In this document: in pieces, positions 27,537-36,581 of the stretch
Numbering within the stretch: the stretch's first letter is position 1
Layout: the number at the start of each line of letters is the position of its first letter
Program-made: the position numbers and the translations under genes
NCBI GenBank assembly: GCA_902175065.1
Contig: CABIIJ010000041.1
Coordinates: 1-64,000, forward strand
DNA: 64,000 nt
Source: an uncultured Comamonas sp.
Lineage (GTDB): Bacteria; Pseudomonadota; Gammaproteobacteria; Burkholderiales; Burkholderiaceae_C
Direction of reading: 5' to 3'
Notes under the pieces: model-generated
Seen by the model: only the letters and a program-made list of their open reading frames with translations
Database searches by the model: none
What the model was told of the DNA's origin: nothing

Positions 27537-27805
27537 GGCGTGTCATCCATCAATTCCCCCACGCGAAAGCCAGCCAGGCCGTGCAGTGCTAGGCGCCCTG
27601 AGCGCCGTGTAGCTCGGCTACACAAGCGAAGGGCAACGACGCAATGTGCGGCCTGGCTGGCTTTCCCTTCGGGCTGGCCCCGCAATGCGGCGTCTGCTTT
27701 GTCGCGGGGCTTGTCCATAGATGACTATGGGCTGCGCCCCGCTTCGCGCATCCATCCGCATTGTGGGGCCAGCGTGTGGGGGAATTGATGGATGACACGC
27801 CCTAG
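27533..27805. mobile_element. 273-bp MITE-like foldback element
   Basis: The outer inverted repeats 27533-27562 and 27776-27805 are identical over 30 bases. Each half then folds on itself. Arms 27565-27581 and 27649-27665 are a perfect 17-bp inverted repeat (GAAAGCCAGCCAGGCCG). Arms 27674-27690 and 27756-27772 match at 16 of 17. CTAG occurs at both ends and may be the target duplication. There is no open frame of its own. It lies between the CoA-binding gene and hemE. Confidence 0.75.
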
Positions 27806-27844
27806 TTTCCATGCTGCCTGCCAAGGCTGCGACAATCGCCCCCC

Positions 27845-28951
27845 ATGACTACTTCTTTCGCCCCCCTTGCCAACGACACTTTCCTGCGTGCCTGCCGTCG
27901 TCAGGCCACCGACTACACGCCGCTGTGGCTGATGCGCCAGGCCGGACGCTACCTGCCGGAATACAAGGCCACCCGCGCCCAGGCCGGCAGCTTCATGGGG
28001 CTGGCGACGAATGTGGAATACGCCACCGAGGTCACGCTCCAGCCCCTGGAGCGCTTCCCGCTGGATGCCGCCATCCTGTTCAGCGACATCCTTACCGTGC
28101 CCGACGCCATGGGCCTGGGCCTGAGCTTTGCCGAGGGCGAAGGCCCGCGCTTTGCCAAGGCCGTGCGTGACGAAGCCGCCGTGGCCGAACTGACCGTGCC
28201 CGACATGGACAAGCTGCGCTACGTCTTCGATGCCGTCACCAGCATCCGCAAGGCGCTCGATGGCCGCGTGCCGCTGATCGGCTTCTCCGGCAGCCCCTGG
28301 ACGCTGGCCTGCTACATGGTCGAGGGCAAGGGCAGCGACGATTACCGCCTGGTCAAAAGCCTGATGTACGCCCGTCCCGACCTGATGCACCGCATCCTGG
28401 CCGTAAACGCCGACAGCGTGGCGCAGTACCTGAACGCGCAGATCGACGCCGGTGCCCAGGCCGTGATGGTGTTCGACAGCTGGGGCGGCGTGCTGGCCGA
28501 CGGCGCCTTCCAGGAATTCAGCCTGGCCTATACCAAGCGGGTGCTGGCGCAATTGAAACGCACCGGGGTGGACGGCCAGGACGTGCCGCGCATCGTCTTC
28601 ACCAAGGGCGGCGGCATCTGGCTGCCGGACATGAAGAACCTCGATTGCGAGGTGCTGGGCCTGGACTGGACGGCCAACCTGGGCAAGGCCCGCGCCCTGG
28701 TCGGCGACAGCAAGGCGCTGCAAGGCAATATCGACCCCAACGTCCTGTTTGCCCCGCCCGAACAGGTGGCCGCACAGGCCCGCGCCGTGCTGGACAGCTT
28801 CGGCACCCCGCACACCGACCGCCACAGCCTGGGCGCCACGCACATCTTCAACCTGGGCCACGGTATCAGCCAGTTCACCCCGCCGGAGCATGTGGCTGCC
28901 CTGGTGGAAACGGTCCACGGTTATTCGCGCCAGTTGCGACAAGGGCGCTGA
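27845..28951 (+). CDS. hemE: Uroporphyrinogen decarboxylase
   Basis: A 368-residue UroD that decarboxylates uroporphyrinogen III to coproporphyrinogen III in haem synthesis. Signature 1 is [34 protein letters not shown] contains the catalytic Asp; signature 2 is [29 protein letters not shown] and [16 protein letters not shown] mark the C-terminus. The gene follows a foldback element by 39 bases, so its promoter probably lies within or at the edge of that element. Confidence 0.95.
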   Translation: MTTSFAPLANDTFLRACRRQATDYTPLWLMRQAGRYLPEYKATRAQAGSFMGLATNVEYATEVTLQPLERFPLDAAILFSDILTVPDAMGLGLSFAEGEGPRFAKAVRDEAAVAELTVPDMDKLRYVFDAVTSIRKALDGRVPLIGFSGSPWTLACYMVEGKGSDDYRLVKSLMYARPDLMHRILAVNADSVAQYLNAQIDAGAQAVMVFDSWGGVLADGAFQEFSLAYTKRVLAQLKRTGVDGQDVPRIVFTKGGGIWLPDMKNLDCEVLGLDWTANLGKARALVGDSKALQGNIDPNVLFAPPEQVAAQARAVLDSFGTPHTDRHSLGATHIFNLGHGISQFTPPEHVAALVETVHGYSRQLRQGR

Positions 28952-29298
28952 CAGCGGTTGCGCGGGCAGGGTGGAAGGCCGTGTTTTCCCTGCCTTTTCC
29001 CTGCCCGATGGCGTTGAAAATTGTCTAACTACGGGACAATTGTTGCTAAAACCGGGGATCTGAAACGGGCCGGATCGCTTCACTTATGCACACTTCAAGC
29101 CTTCCGGGCAAGGGCTTGTCAAGCCTTAAACTCCATAGCGCCAAAGCTTGAGTATTCATTGCAAATTATTGATTTTCAATAAGTTTCATCAAAAATCCGG
29201 GTTTGTAATAAATTCCTTCTCCTGTCGCCGCAGCCGTGTTGTATGCCGTGGCCCGGAAACTTCCCACAAAGTTATCCACAGAAAAGTCCTGTCTCCCC
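28952..29298. promoter_or_regulatory. hemE-priA intergenic region with DnaA-box cluster and AT-rich stretch
   Basis: This 347-bp gap contains TTATGCACA (29085-29093) and TTATCCACA (29272-29280). A third box, TTATCCACA (29324-29332), lies just inside priA and a near match is at about 29338. An AT-rich stretch, unusual in this GC-rich region, lies at 29150-29220 between the boxes. TTWTNCACA is the DnaA-box consensus. This could be a DnaA-regulated promoter for priA or an origin-like site. No gene was seen. Confidence 0.55.
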
Positions 29299-31389
29299 GT
29301 GACCCTGCCCGCTGGCTCCCATGTTATCCACATCGCTGTGCATACCCCTTTGCACAGCCAGGTCGGCAGTCTGCTCAGTTACACCCACGACCGGCCCCTG
29401 CCCGCAGGGACGGTGGTGCGCGTGCCTTTGGGCCAGCGGGAGCTGATGGGGGTGGCCTGGGCCGCGCCCCATGCTGCGGCCCCGCCGGCAGGCGTCGTGC
29501 TGCGTCCGGTGGCCGAGGTGCTGGACGCCCTGCCCCCGCTGGATACCGCCTGGCAGCGGCTGGTGGCATTTGCCGCCCGCTACTACCAGCGCAGCGTGGG
29601 CGAAATCGTGCATACCGCCCTGCCCCCGGCGCTGCGCAAACTCACCGGGGCGCAGCTTGCCCGGCGCCTGCAGGCCAGGAAAAAACCTCTGCCCGCCACG
29701 CCGGAAAATGAAAATCCGGTCGCCCTGACCACAGAGCAGGCCGGCGTTTGCCAGCACATCGCGCAAAACCCCGGCCCTTTTCTGCTCTACGGCAGCACCG
29801 GCAGCGGCAAGACCGAGGTGTACCTGCACCGCGTCGCCCAAGCCCTGGAGGCCGACCCGCAGGCCCAGGCCCTGGTGCTGGTGCCCGAGATCAACCTCAC
29901 CCCCCAATTGCTGGCGCGGTTCGAGCGCCGCTTTGCCCCCCGGTTCGGCCCCCAGGCGGTGGTCAGCCTGCACAGCGGCCTGACCGAGGCGCAGCGCCTG
30001 AAGCACTGGCTGGCCGCGCACACCGGGCAGGCCCGCATCGTGCTGGGCACGCGCATGGCGGTGCTGGCCAGCCTGCCGGGGCTGAAAATCATCGTCGTCG
30101 ACGAGGAGCACGACCCCAGCTTCAAGCAGGAGGAAGGCGCCCGCTACTCGGCCCGCGATCTGGCCGTGTGGCGCGGGCGCGATGCCGGGGCAAAGGTCAT
30201 CCTGGGCAGCGCCACCCCGTCGCTGGAGAGCTGGTACGCCTGCCAGCAGGGCCGCTACCAGCGCCTGGACATGCCCAGCCGGGTCGCGGCGGCAGCCTTG
30301 CCTGCCGTGCATCTGGTCGATCTGCGCCAGCAGCCCAAGTCCACGGTCTTTGCCCCGGCGCTGCTGCAGGCGATCACCGAGCGCATCCAGCGCGGCGAGC
30401 AAAGCCTCGTGCTGCTCAACCGCCGGGGCTTTGCCCCGGTGCTGTGGTGCGGCGACTGCGGCTGGAAAAGCGACTGCCCCCATTGCAGCGCCCACCAGGT
30501 GTTCCACAAAGGCGAGCGGCGGCTGCGCTGCCACCATTGCAGCGCCAGCCAGGCCGTGCCCCGACGCTGCCCGCAATGCGGCAACCCGGACATCCTGGCC
30601 CTGGGCCAGGGCACCGAACAATTGCAGGAAGCGCTGGCGCAGCAGCTGCGCAACGTGCTGCGCCCGGACGGGCAGCCCGCCCGCATCGCCCGCATGGATG
30701 CCGACACCACCCAGGGCGCAGGCCAGTTGCAGGAACAACTGGCGCAGATCCACGACGGCAGCGTCGATGTGCTGGTGGGCACGCAGATGGTGGCCAAGGG
30801 GCATGACTTTCGCCGCATGACCCTGGTGGCCGCCGTGGCCCCCGATGCGGCGCTGATGAGCAGCGACTTTCGCGCCCCCGAGCGCCTCTTTGCCCTGCTC
30901 ATGCAGGCGGCGGGCCGCGCCGGGCGCGATGCTGCCTTCATGCGCCAGCAGGGCAGCCAGGCGCAGATGTGGATTCAGACCCACCAGGCGGAACATGCCC
31001 TCTACCAGGCTCTGCAGCACCACGACTACCCCGGCTTTGCCCGGCAGCAGTTGCAGGAGCGCCAGCAGGCGGGAATGCCGCCTTTCGTCTTCCAGGCCCT
31101 GGTGCGCTCGGACGCGAAAACACAGGACGATGCGCAAAAATTCCTGCACGCCGCCGCGCAGCAGGCCCGGCAATTGCCTGCCCTGGCCGGGGTGTTCATT
31201 TACCCGCCCATCCCCCTGGCCATGCAGCGAGTGGCGAACGTCGAGCGTGCCCAGATGCTGATCGAGGCGCCCAGCCGCAGCGCCCTGCAAAAATTTTTGC
31301 ACGCCTGGCAGCCGCTATTGCATCAGGTCCGGCAGCAGCACCGGGCAGTGGTGCGCTGGCTGATCGACGTGGATCCGCAAAATTTATAG
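29299..31389 (+). CDS. priA: Primosomal helicase PriA
   Basis: A 696-residue PriA (GTG start) that restarts stalled replication forks. An N-terminal 3'-DNA-binding domain contains HTPLHSQVGSLLSY and RVPLGQRELMGVAW. The helicase core has Walker A GSTGSGKTEVYLHRV and DEEHDPSFKQEEG, followed by the zinc-binding cysteine cluster CGDCGWKSDCPHC then CHHC and CPQCG. Motifs V-VI read VGTQMVAKGHDF and QAAGRAGRDA. An in-frame ATG at 29236 would add 21 residues not seen in relatives; neither start has a strong ribosome-binding site. Confidence 0.92.
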   Translation: MTLPAGSHVIHIAVHTPLHSQVGSLLSYTHDRPLPAGTVVRVPLGQRELMGVAWAAPHAAAPPAGVVLRPVAEVLDALPPLDTAWQRLVAFAARYYQRSVGEIVHTALPPALRKLTGAQLARRLQARKKPLPATPENENPVALTTEQAGVCQHIAQNPGPFLLYGSTGSGKTEVYLHRVAQALEADPQAQALVLVPEINLTPQLLARFERRFAPRFGPQAVVSLHSGLTEAQRLKHWLAAHTGQARIVLGTRMAVLASLPGLKIIVVDEEHDPSFKQEEGARYSARDLAVWRGRDAGAKVILGSATPSLESWYACQQGRYQRLDMPSRVAAAALPAVHLVDLRQQPKSTVFAPALLQAITERIQRGEQSLVLLNRRGFAPVLWCGDCGWKSDCPHCSAHQVFHKGERRLRCHHCSASQAVPRRCPQCGNPDILALGQGTEQLQEALAQQLRNVLRPDGQPARIARMDADTTQGAGQLQEQLAQIHDGSVDVLVGTQMVAKGHDFRRMTLVAAVAPDAALMSSDFRAPERLFALLMQAAGRAGRDAAFMRQQGSQAQMWIQTHQAEHALYQALQHHDYPGFARQQLQERQQAGMPPFVFQALVRSDAKTQDDAQKFLHAAAQQARQLPALAGVFIYPPIPLAMQRVANVERAQMLIEAPSRSALQKFLHAWQPLLHQVRQQHRAVVRWLIDVDPQNL

Positions 31390-31407
31390 CGCCTGGTGCT
31401 CTTTATA

Positions 31408-31492
31408 AAAGAGCTGTTTGCGCTTTTATTTAAAGGATTTCAAGCATGAAAATACATGAAATCCTTTATTAAAAAGCGCAACCAGCTATTGA
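31408..31492. repeat. Nested palindromic intergenic repeat, copy D
   Basis: Outer arms AGCTGTTTGCGCTTTT (31412-31427) and AAAAGCGCAACCAGCT (31472-31487) pair at 15 of 16. The inner arms TAAAGGATTTCA (31431-31442) and TGAAATCCTTTA (31457-31468) pair fully. It lies between the convergent priA and YdjC/ChbG-family genes; the stop codon of the latter is inside the right arm. Confidence 0.85.
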
Positions 31493-32328
31493 TTTTCAGG
31501 CAATAGCCGGCCTTGGTGGATATGCCAGCTGCCCGCCTGCAAATCCGCCACAAAGTCGTCGCCCAGCAGATAGGCGCATTCCCTGGGCCGCTGCTGGCCG
31601 ATGGCGTCGCCCTCCACCACCCCGGCCGCCGGGTGGCACATGATCAGGCTGCCCGGCTGCACCTGGCGCAGCCACGATTGCATCTGGACGCGATAGGCCG
31701 CCGGCGTGGGCGCATCGAACCCGTACACCCCGGCAAAGCCGTGGTTCAGCGCCAGCCCTGCATGGCGCCACAAACGGGTGGCGGCCCAGCCGCCCAGGGC
31801 GGCGATGATGCTGGCCTTGGCATACGTCCACAGCCGTCCCGCCGGTATGGTGGAGCGCAGCCAGGGCCGCTCATGCGCGGCGTAGCGGGCAGTGATCTCC
31901 TGTAGCAACGCCTGGCGCACGCCCGGCAACTGGTGGACGTGCTGGTGGCCGTCGATGAAGTCCGGCGGCGTGCCCATGGCGGCCTCGAAGGCGTCGAGCT
32001 GTTCGCGCCAGACGGCCTGCCATTGGTCGATGCGCCAACGGCCCAGGTAGGTCTGGGCAATGGCCTGCTTCAGGCCCAGGGCGTGGTACAGCCCGCCGTG
32101 GCTTTCCGTCAGGTTGAAATGCAGGCCCACGGCCAGATGCGGGCGCAGCGGCTTCAAGTCCTGCGCGGCGGTGTGCCAGCGCGGGGCGGTGCTCATGCAG
32201 CTGGTGGCGCTGATGCGGCCCTTGCCGGCCAGTTGCAGCACGGCATGGTCGATGAGCGGGTGCAGGGCGTAATCGTCCACGCACAGCAGGATGGGGCCGG
32301 TGGTCGCAGTAGTGGCAGTGGCGGTCAT
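31486..32328 (-). CDS. ChbG/HpnK (YdjC) family deacetylase
   Basis: A 280-residue YdjC-fold carbohydrate deacetylase. Metal- and substrate-binding parts are LLCVDDYALHPLIDHAVL (Asp-Asp), LAVGLHFNLTE (His), FIDGHQHVHQLPGVRQAL (His-x-His) and the C-terminal LIMCHPAAG. ChbG removes acetyl groups from chitooligosaccharides and HpnK acts on an N-acetylglucosaminyl hopanoid. The operon context with GtrA, a GT2 polyprenyl-phosphate transferase and a GT39 enzyme suggests a lipid-linked amino sugar substrate for membrane or LPS modification, which is inference. It overlaps gtrA by 4 bases. Confidence 0.85.
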   Translation of the reverse strand: MTATATTATTGPILLCVDDYALHPLIDHAVLQLAGKGRISATSCMSTAPRWHTAAQDLKPLRPHLAVGLHFNLTESHGGLYHALGLKQAIAQTYLGRWRIDQWQAVWREQLDAFEAAMGTPPDFIDGHQHVHQLPGVRQALLQEITARYAAHERPWLRSTIPAGRLWTYAKASIIAALGGWAATRLWRHAGLALNHGFAGVYGFDAPTPAAYRVQMQSWLRQVQPGSLIMCHPAAGVVEGDAIGQQRPRECAYLLGDDFVADLQAGSWHIHQGRLLPENQ

Positions 32329-32747
32329 GCAGGATGGCGGGCCTTGAAGGCCCAGAATTTGCTCAGGAGGAAGGTGCCGACGGCCACCAGCACCAGGATG
32401 CCCGCCTGGCTCCAGAAGTAGTGCCAGTGCAGGCGGTGCAGCGCGATGGCATAGAGCAGCTCGTTCACCCCGAAGGACAGACAGGCCACGGCAAAAAACC
32501 GCGCTGCCGACGCCCAGCCTCGCGGCTGGGCGTCGGCAAAAGTCAGCGCCGCATGGCCATGGTAGCTGACGACAAAAGCGACCAGGAACGCCAGCACGTT
32601 GGCCGCCAGCGGCGCCATGCCCGTAGCTGCCACCAGCACGCCAACCGCCAGCAAATGCGTGGCAGCAGCAGCGCCACCCACCAAAATAAATCGTAGCGCC
32701 TGCGGCAAACCCAACAAGCGCCGAAGCAGGCTTTCAGGCCGCGTCAT
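32325..32747 (-). CDS. GtrA-family membrane protein
   Basis: A 140-residue protein with four predicted transmembrane helices. ALRFILVGGAAAATHLLAVGVLV and the closing LVAVGTFLLSKFWAFKARH are the GtrA signature ends. GtrA proteins are thought to flip undecaprenyl-phosphate-linked sugars across the inner membrane. It overlaps the upstream GT2 gene by 14 bases and the downstream deacetylase gene by 4. Confidence 0.87.
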   Translation of the reverse strand: MTRPESLLRRLLGLPQALRFILVGGAAAATHLLAVGVLVAATGMAPLAANVLAFLVAFVVSYHGHAALTFADAQPRGWASAARFFAVACLSFGVNELLYAIALHRLHWHYFWSQAGILVLVAVGTFLLSKFWAFKARHPA

Positions 32748-33786
32748 CGTTGCGCCAGGGGCTGCGGTCTTCGTCCCGGGCCACTAGGTAGCTGGGGCGC
32801 TGCTTGACCTCGTCGTAGATGCGGCCAATGTATTCGCCCAGGATGCCGATGGACATCAGCTGCACCCCGGAGAACAGCATGATGCTGGCCGCCAGCGTGG
32901 GCCAGCCGGCCAGATCGGCGCCGAACAGCAGCGTCTCCACCGTAATCCAGCCGCCGTACAGCAAGGCGGCCAGCGCCACCAGGGCGCCGATGACGCTCCA
33001 CACCCGCAGCGGCAGGGTGGTGAAGGAAGTCAGCCCCAGCAAGGCCAGCGAACCCAGGCGGCGCAGGTTGAAGCTGGACGCGCCCGCCGCCCGGTCGAGC
33101 GGCACAAAGGGCAGCGCCGCCGTCTTGAAGCCGACCCAGGCGTACAGCCCTTTCATGAAGCGGTGCCGCTCCGGCAGGGCCTTGAGGGCATCGGCCACCT
33201 TGCGGTCGAGCCAGCGGAAATCCCCGGCATTGGGCGGCAGCTTGACGGTGTTGCCCGAATTCATGATGCGGTAGAACAGATTCGTTCCCATGCGCTTGGC
33301 GCCGCTTTCCGCCCCCCGGTCGGCAATCACGCCGTACACCATGTCGTAGCCGTTCAGCCACAGGTCGTGCATTTGCGCCAGCAGCTCCAGTGGATGCTGG
33401 AAGTCGGCATCGATCAACAGTACGGCATTGCCCCGTGCATGGTCGATGCCCGCCGACAGCGCCGCCTCCTTGCCGAAGTTGCGGGACAGGGCGATGTAGC
33501 GCAACGGCAGGCCACTGGTTTCCACCAGGTGCAGGGCCACGTCGTGCGTCCCGTCCCGGCTGCCGTCGTTGACGATGAGGATCTCGAAATCCGCCGCCAG
33601 CTGCCCTATCGCTTCGGCCAGCGCTGGTATGAAACGGGGCAGATTGACCTCTTCGTTATAGGCCGGCACAACACAACTCAAGCGCAGCGGCCCGCGCGGC
33701 AGCGCGGGCCGCGGAGCGGCCGGGGCATATTCGGCATAGAAGTCCGCAGAAGGTGCGGCAGGCGAGGCAGGGGGCATGTCCGTCAT
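32734..33786 (-). CDS. Polyprenyl-phosphate glycosyltransferase, family 2 (GtrB/ArnC-like)
   Basis: A 350-residue protein. A GT2 GT-A domain (about residues 36-250) has LSCVVPAYNEEVNLPRF, the DxD-equivalent ILIVNDGSRDGT and LLIDADFQHPLELL. It is followed by two C-terminal transmembrane helices and the family-typical GVQLMSIGILGEYIGRIYDEVKQRPSYLV. It would load a sugar onto undecaprenyl phosphate, to be flipped by the adjacent GtrA and used by the GT39 enzyme. A foldback element ends only 19 bases upstream of its start codon. Confidence 0.88.
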   Translation of the reverse strand: MTDMPPASPAAPSADFYAEYAPAAPRPALPRGPLRLSCVVPAYNEEVNLPRFIPALAEAIGQLAADFEILIVNDGSRDGTHDVALHLVETSGLPLRYIALSRNFGKEAALSAGIDHARGNAVLLIDADFQHPLELLAQMHDLWLNGYDMVYGVIADRGAESGAKRMGTNLFYRIMNSGNTVKLPPNAGDFRWLDRKVADALKALPERHRFMKGLYAWVGFKTAALPFVPLDRAAGASSFNLRRLGSLALLGLTSFTTLPLRVWSVIGALVALAALLYGGWITVETLLFGADLAGWPTLAASIMLFSGVQLMSIGILGEYIGRIYDEVKQRPSYLVARDEDRSPWRNDDAA

Positions 33787-33805
33787 GGGGGCCGATTGTC
33801 GCCGA

Positions 33806-33979
33806 GAACCTGTTTACGCTCTTTTCATGGTGCCCGCAGGCAGCCCAGGGTTGCCCCGCAAAGACAGCATCTGCGGCGTTGCAAATCCTCGCCATAGCAC
33901 CGCTATGGCTGCGGTTTGCGCCTTGCATCTGCCGCCTTTGCGGGGCAACGGACACCATGAAAAGAGCGTAAACAGGTTC
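33806..33979. mobile_element. 174-bp foldback (MITE-like) element
   Basis: Terminal inverted repeats 33806-33832 and 33953-33979 are perfect over 27 bases (they begin GAACCTGTTTACG). A second internal pair beginning GTTGCCCCGCAAAG continues the foldback almost to the centre, CCATAGCACCGCTATGG. It lies between the GT39 and GT2 genes and overlaps the GT39 stop codon. No open frame of its own. Confidence 0.75.
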
Positions 33980-35465
33980 ACCGCACACAGGCCACAGGCA
34001 CGTAGGCCCGCCAATGCAGCACCCAGGGCTGGCCGTTGAAAGGCCAGGCCAGCGCCCACTGCCCAGCGTGCCAGAGTCCATCCTGGGGCAGCGCATCCAT
34101 CGGGGCGGGCGGGGCCGGTTGTTCACTGCCCTGCCACAGCCAGAGCACGCCGCGCGTTTGCAGGCGCTCCAGGTTCACCCAGGGGGAAAAGCGGGCGTCG
34201 TGGTTGATGAGCACCGAAGGGCCGGAGGCCTGCGCCGTCGCCACCAGGGCCGTCAGCCAGTAATCGCCCGCCACCACGTCCAGGGGGCAGGTGCTCACGG
34301 CATCCCAGGTGCGCTGGGCCTGCGCAGCCAGGGCCGCCTGGGGCCAGTCGGTGCGCGACGGGCGCTGGCGCCACTGGGCGCCGTAAGCCAGAAACACGTC
34401 CGTCAGCAGCGTGATCAGCACCAGCCACACGGCCAGCCCGCGCAACAAGGGCCGCTGCGCCGCCGGCAGCCATGCCTGCGGCCATACGGCCATCAGCAGC
34501 AGGCCGCTGAAGGCCCACATCGGCATTCCCCACATATCGTGGACGCCCAACCCGGTGACCAGCCCCAGCACCGTGACGAGCAGCCCCGAGCCAACCGCCA
34601 CGGCCAGCACATAGCCGGGCAGCGCCGTCTGCCAGCGCCATGCACCCAGCCCGGGGGCTGCCCGACGGGCACGCCAGGCAGCCACTGCGGCAATCACCGC
34701 CAGCGGCAGGTGGTTGAGCAGTTGGGTGAGCAGGAAGTCGATGGCGGCGCGGGTCGGATGGCTGCTGGCGCGGCTGCTGGCGTACGTCAGCGGCAGCCAG
34801 TCGTTGCGCACCAGCCAGGCCAGGTGCGGCGCGAAGATCGCCAGGCCCACCGCCACGGCCAGCCACGGCCCGCTCTGGCGCAGCACGTGGCGCTGCGCTG
34901 CCAGCAGGTACAGCCCCTGCACGATGAGCAGGATCGCCACGGAATACTTGGTCAGCATCCCCACCCCGGCCCACAGCCCCCACAGCAGCCATTGGCGCCT
35001 GCGCCCGTCCTGCAAGGCAGCCAGCAGGCCATGCCCCAGGCCCGCCCAGATGGGCATTTGCGCAATGTTGTGGTTGAACTCCAGCGCCGGGCGCGTGTAG
35101 TAGACCACCGCCATGGTCAGCAGGGCGGCCAGCACGGCCCGCTGCCGGTCCACCAGCCGCAGCGCCGTGCGCCAGACCAGGTACAGCGTGGCGGCAATGC
35201 ACAACTGGCTCAGAAGAAAAGGCCCCGCCTTGCCAAAGACCCGATAGAAACTGTGCAACACCCACGGGGCCAGCGGCGGATGCTTGTAATACCCCCATTG
35301 CCATTCACGGCCCCAGGACAGGCTCTCGGCCACATCCAGGGGAAAGCTGCTGGACAAGAGCGGCGGCAGCACCGACCACACGACGATATAGAGCAGCGCC
35401 CACGTGGCAATGGAACGCCAGGCGATGGCCGGGGAAGAGGTCGGGGGCATGGGGACAGCGGACAT
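33978..35465 (-). CDS. GT39/ArnT-like membrane glycosyltransferase
   Basis: A 495-residue integral membrane protein with about 11-13 hydrophobic helices. The first periplasmic loop carries PLDVAESLSWGREWQWGYYKHPPLAPW, the acidic D-x2-E and YYKHPPL hallmark of the PMT_2 (ArnT-like) family. Such enzymes use polyprenyl-phosphate sugars as donors. With the downstream GT2, GtrA and deacetylase genes it could place an amino sugar on lipid A or another surface lipid; the acceptor is unknown. Its stop codon falls in the end of a foldback element, so the C-terminal residues may derive from the insertion junction. Confidence 0.85.
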   Translation of the reverse strand: MSAVPMPPTSSPAIAWRSIATWALLYIVVWSVLPPLLSSSFPLDVAESLSWGREWQWGYYKHPPLAPWVLHSFYRVFGKAGPFLLSQLCIAATLYLVWRTALRLVDRQRAVLAALLTMAVVYYTRPALEFNHNIAQMPIWAGLGHGLLAALQDGRRRQWLLWGLWAGVGMLTKYSVAILLIVQGLYLLAAQRHVLRQSGPWLAVAVGLAIFAPHLAWLVRNDWLPLTYASSRASSHPTRAAIDFLLTQLLNHLPLAVIAAVAAWRARRAAPGLGAWRWQTALPGYVLAVAVGSGLLVTVLGLVTGLGVHDMWGMPMWAFSGLLLMAVWPQAWLPAAQRPLLRGLAVWLVLITLLTDVFLAYGAQWRQRPSRTDWPQAALAAQAQRTWDAVSTCPLDVVAGDYWLTALVATAQASGPSVLINHDARFSPWVNLERLQTRGVLWLWQGSEQPAPPAPMDALPQDGLWHAGQWALAWPFNGQPWVLHWRAYVPVACVR

Positions 35466-35521
35466 GGGGGCAACAAAGTCGCCGATTGTAGGAAGGCGGC
35501 GCTCAGAACGTGGTGGTGCCC

Positions 35522-36475
35522 TCAGCCCCCCACCAGCCAGGCCACCGCTGCCGAGAAGCTCAGGAACGCCAGGACGGTACTCACCAGAATAATCCGTGCC
35601 ACACGCCCGCCGTGGGCGTCAAAGCGCTCGGCCAGCAGCGAGACATTGCTGGCGCTGGGCAGCGCCGCCGTCAGCACCAGGGCGATGATGGTCGGGTGCG
35701 ACAGCGGCCAGCCTGCCGCCAGCGCCGCCTGGCAGGCCAGCCAGACCAGCACCGGGTGCAGCAGCAGCTTGACCAGCGCCAGCGGCACGTAGTGGCGCGG
35801 GGCCACCTGCTCGGACTGGTTGATCTGCGAACGCGCCAGTACCGCGCCGATGGTGAACAGCGCCACCGGCGAGGCCGCATCGGCCAGCATGGCAATGGTT
35901 TTGTCCAGCGGCCCGGGCAGTTGCCACTGCAGGGCCGAGGCCACGCCGCCCAGGCCGATCGCCCAGGGCAGGGGGTTGACCAGCACGCCCTTGAACGCCA
36001 TGCGCAACGCCCGCCCGGCACTGCCCCCGCCCAGCCCCAGGCGCGACAGGGCGATGCACAGCGAGGTGGTGACCACCATGTCCAGCGCCACCGTCATGAT
36101 GACCGGCCCCGCGCTGGCCGTCCCCAGCAGCACCACCAGCAGCGGCACCCCCATGAAGCCGGAATTGGGAAAGGCCGTGACCAGGGCGCCAAAGGCCGCA
36201 TCGTTCCAGCCCCAGCGGCGCAAGGTGGCGGCCACCGTCCCGGCAATGAGCAACAGGCCGGCGAACAGGTAGACGGCCGCCGCCGCAGGATCGAGCAATT
36301 GCCCGATCGGGGTGCTGGCCCCGAAGCGGAACAACATGCACGGCAGCGCAAAAAACAGCACGAAGCTGTTCAGGCCGCTGATCGCCGTCAGCGGCAGCAC
36401 CCGCGCCTGCGTGGCGACATAGCCGCACAGCACCAGGGCGAAAAAAGGAAAGGTAACGGTCAGGACGGCGAGCAC
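35522..36475 (-). CDS. AEC (auxin efflux carrier) family transporter
   Basis: A 317-residue membrane protein with ten predicted helices in two five-helix halves. ALVTAFPNSGFMGVPLLVVLLG and LTAALPSASNVSLLAERF are the inverted-repeat crossover segments typical of AEC/MdcF-type carriers. Bacterial members carry malonate, malate or other organic acids; the substrate is unknown. The start is a GTG. Nothing adjacent points to a pathway. Confidence 0.87.
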   Translation of the reverse strand: MLAVLTVTFPFFALVLCGYVATQARVLPLTAISGLNSFVLFFALPCMLFRFGASTPIGQLLDPAAAAVYLFAGLLLIAGTVAATLRRWGWNDAAFGALVTAFPNSGFMGVPLLVVLLGTASAGPVIMTVALDMVVTTSLCIALSRLGLGGGSAGRALRMAFKGVLVNPLPWAIGLGGVASALQWQLPGPLDKTIAMLADAASPVALFTIGAVLARSQINQSEQVAPRHYVPLALVKLLLHPVLVWLACQAALAAGWPLSHPTIIALVLTAALPSASNVSLLAERFDAHGGRVARIILVSTVLAFLSFSAAVAWLVGG

Positions 36476-36502
36476 AGCGGTAAAAAACGGGGCTTATGCA
36501 TG

Positions 36503-36530
36503 ACAAAAACGGCCACAGATTGTGGCCGTT
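36503..36530 (-). terminator. Terminator after the universal stress protein gene
   Basis: The perfect 10-bp stem AACGGCCACA / TGTGGCCGTT with a 3-base loop is followed on the minus strand by GTTTTTG. Confidence 0.75.
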
Positions 36531-36581
36531 CCTGCAATGCGCCCGGAAGGGTAAAGATGAAGAATTATTGGAGACAGGTTC

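Noticed and set aside
33850-33866. GTTGCCCCGC in the foldback element as a stray CRISPR repeat
   Set aside because: Only the first 10 bases resemble the repeat; the remainder differs and is explained by the element's own inverted repeat.
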